Positions 63,206 through 64,000 of a stretch of DNA of 64,000 bases are shown piece after piece. The notes below the pieces were generated by a model. The model searched no databases and was not told the origin of the DNA. It worked only from the letters and a program-made list of their open reading frames with translations. Both the position numbers and the translations under genes were made by a program. This DNA comes from Anaerosolibacter sp. (GTDB taxonomy: Bacteria; Bacillota; Clostridia; Peptostreptococcales; Thermotaleaceae), in the NCBI RefSeq assembly GCF_029240175.1, contig NZ_JARBTM010000017.1, positions 58,751 through 122,750 on the forward strand, in the 5' to 3' direction. The stretch's first letter is position 1; each line of letters starts with the position of its first letter.

Positions 63206-63631
63206 TCAAGCCTTTAATTCCCCTACTTTAAGAAGCTTACCAAGAATCGATTCCATGCCATGGCATCCCTTAAATTGAGCTGTGAGATCCTTGCCTGCAT
63301 ATAGACCGAAGTGAGTTCCTCCGCCCCAGGTGGCTTCATTGCTGACATCATAGACAATACCATTGACTGCGACATATGCAGGTTTTCCTCCTGAGCCGTC
63401 GTATTGCGCTAGCTCTTCTAGGGTAAATTCTTTTTGAGGCATTTGTCGGGATGGATAAGTGAAAGAGTTCCCTTGTTGCTGGAACAGTTGTATGTTTCCC
63501 TGCAGATATAGGTTCTGACAGTGCATTCTTTGGTATGGGTGACAGTAGTCGCACGGCATCCAACTATAATTCCAGGGTGTATACCAATGTGGGTAAGAAG
63601 AGTATGGTAAACAATAAAATGGATATGACAT
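63206..63631 (-). CDS. Cytochrome b5-like heme-binding domain protein
   Basis: This 141-residue protein has a C-terminal cytochrome-b5-like domain (residues about 67-141): FTLEELAQYDGSGGKPAYVAVNGIVYDV-like with GGGTHFGLYAGKDLT and GCHGM; the two His are likely heme ligands. The first 65 residues are rich in Tyr, Pro, Trp and Cys (MPCDYCHPYQRMHC) and have no known domain. GGGGGAA is 5 bases before the ATG at 63631. It heads the hydrogenase operon, 17 bases before the small subunit, and may be an electron partner. Confidence 0.82.
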   Translation of the reverse strand: MSYPFYCLPYSSYPHWYTPWNYSWMPCDYCHPYQRMHCQNLYLQGNIQLFQQQGNSFTYPSRQMPQKEFTLEELAQYDGSGGKPAYVAVNGIVYDVSNEATWGGGTHFGLYAGKDLTAQFKGCHGMESILGKLLKVGELKA

Positions 63632-63775
63632 TTGGATTCCCCCTTTTTTCAATCGTTAAATTATATGTAAACCAACTATTTTTAAGAATATTTTATCTGG
63701 ATTAATTTAGCTCAAAGTTATAAATCCAAAGCACCCAGTAAAGTTTTTAATTTTTCAGTATAGACAATATAAAAA

Positions 63776-63893
63776 GCATCTAACGATGCCTTCGCTAGGG
63801 GAACCTAGTTCCCCTTCGACGGCTGCTAGGCACCCTGAGCACCCCTCTGACTACGGCATGGGAATACTTCCCCTGCACCCCTGATTTTTTATT
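63776..63893. other. GC-rich, hairpin-rich non-coding region
   Basis: Contains GCATC/GATGC (63780-63790 area), GGGGAAC-cta-GTTCCCC (63798-63814), GGGAA/TTCCC and repeated AGGGGTGC on the minus strand. On the minus strand the GCATC hairpin is followed by TTTTT. It may be a structured RNA with its own terminator or a cluster of REP-like repeats. I recognise no named RNA. Confidence 0.45.
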
Positions 63894-63917
63894 TAATAGG
63901 AAAAGTAGAACTTGTAG

Positions 63918-64000
63918 AGTAAAATGGTGGATTTGAGGAAACTCTCTTCCACCACCTCCTCATCAAACCGTACGTGAGGTTCTCCCTCATACGGCTTTCC
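63918..64000 (-). mobile_element. Group II intron, 3' end (domains V and VI)
   Basis: On the minus strand domain V reads AAAGCCGTATGAGG-GAGAA-CCTCACGTACGGTTT (63997-63964), which matches the conserved catalytic hairpin with AGC triad and GTACGG. Domain VI follows (about 63957-63920), with GGTGG pairing CCACC. The 3' splice site is near 63920-63930. The 5' part, and probably the maturase gene, are beyond the right edge. Confidence 0.85.

Overview
The window reads as chromosome from a low-GC, anaerobic, spore-forming member of the Clostridia, most like Alkaliphilus/Natronincolaceae. This is an inference from gene content: type III glutamine synthetase, Hcp, a SleL-like cortex hydrolase, RNase J, a T-box leader and two probable selenocysteine genes. 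No rRNA, tRNA or CRISPR array was seen. Most genes are on the minus strand.

Layout. 0-3.2 kb: two tandem arsR-phosphoesterase modules and two paralogous small membrane proteins. 3.3-3.6 kb: a small gene with two adjacent in-frame TGA codons and a hairpin resembling a bacterial SECIS. 3.7-6.8 kb: a thioredoxin-domain protein divergent from an SRPBCC-ArsR operon; a decayed copy of the same block lies at 19.07-20.26 kb. 7-9.7 kb: an M14 carboxypeptidase, then a ferredoxin-reductase-like flavoprotein and a MarR regulator that share an operator sequence. 9.8-12 kb: a PTS EIIC-EAL fusion. 12.4-18.3 kb: a complete ribose operon rbsR-K-D-A-C-B behind a promoter with three tandem operators. 21-23.3 kb: glnN behind an ANTAR-type antitermination leader. 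23.4-25.3 kb: mtnK and a cold-shock gene. 25.4-30.5 kb: branched-chain amino acid transporter livKHMGF with CodY-like boxes upstream.

30.5-42.4 kb: a Crp/Fnr regulator with a YdcZ-type transporter, a LysM-GH18 spore hydrolase, a polysaccharide deacetylase, a lactate-oxidase-like flavoprotein divergent from a LUD protein, an HD-GYP sensor, glycerate kinase, dispersed repeats, a coiled-coil protein and an ArAE-type membrane protein. 42.7-50.4 kb: a methyltransferase, RNase J, a GGDEF enzyme, hcp, a second selenocysteine candidate (thioredoxin-like, Cys-Sec) and class II aldolase. 50.4-54 kb: an ABC-2 exporter with an ArsR-like regulator.

54.2-55.3 kb: a broken argS behind an intact T-box. 55.6-63.6 kb: one tight operon with a cytochrome-b5-like protein, NiFe hydrogenase small and large subunits, maturation protease, a HypA-like protein without the zinc domain, and HypF-C-D-E. 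The right end holds a GC-rich hairpin region and the 3' end (domains V and VI) of a group II intron on the minus strand.

The strongest leads are the two selenocysteine genes, which share a similar SECIS apical stem, the duplicated block whose two copies lost complementary genes, and the unusual HypA and hydrogenase small subunit.
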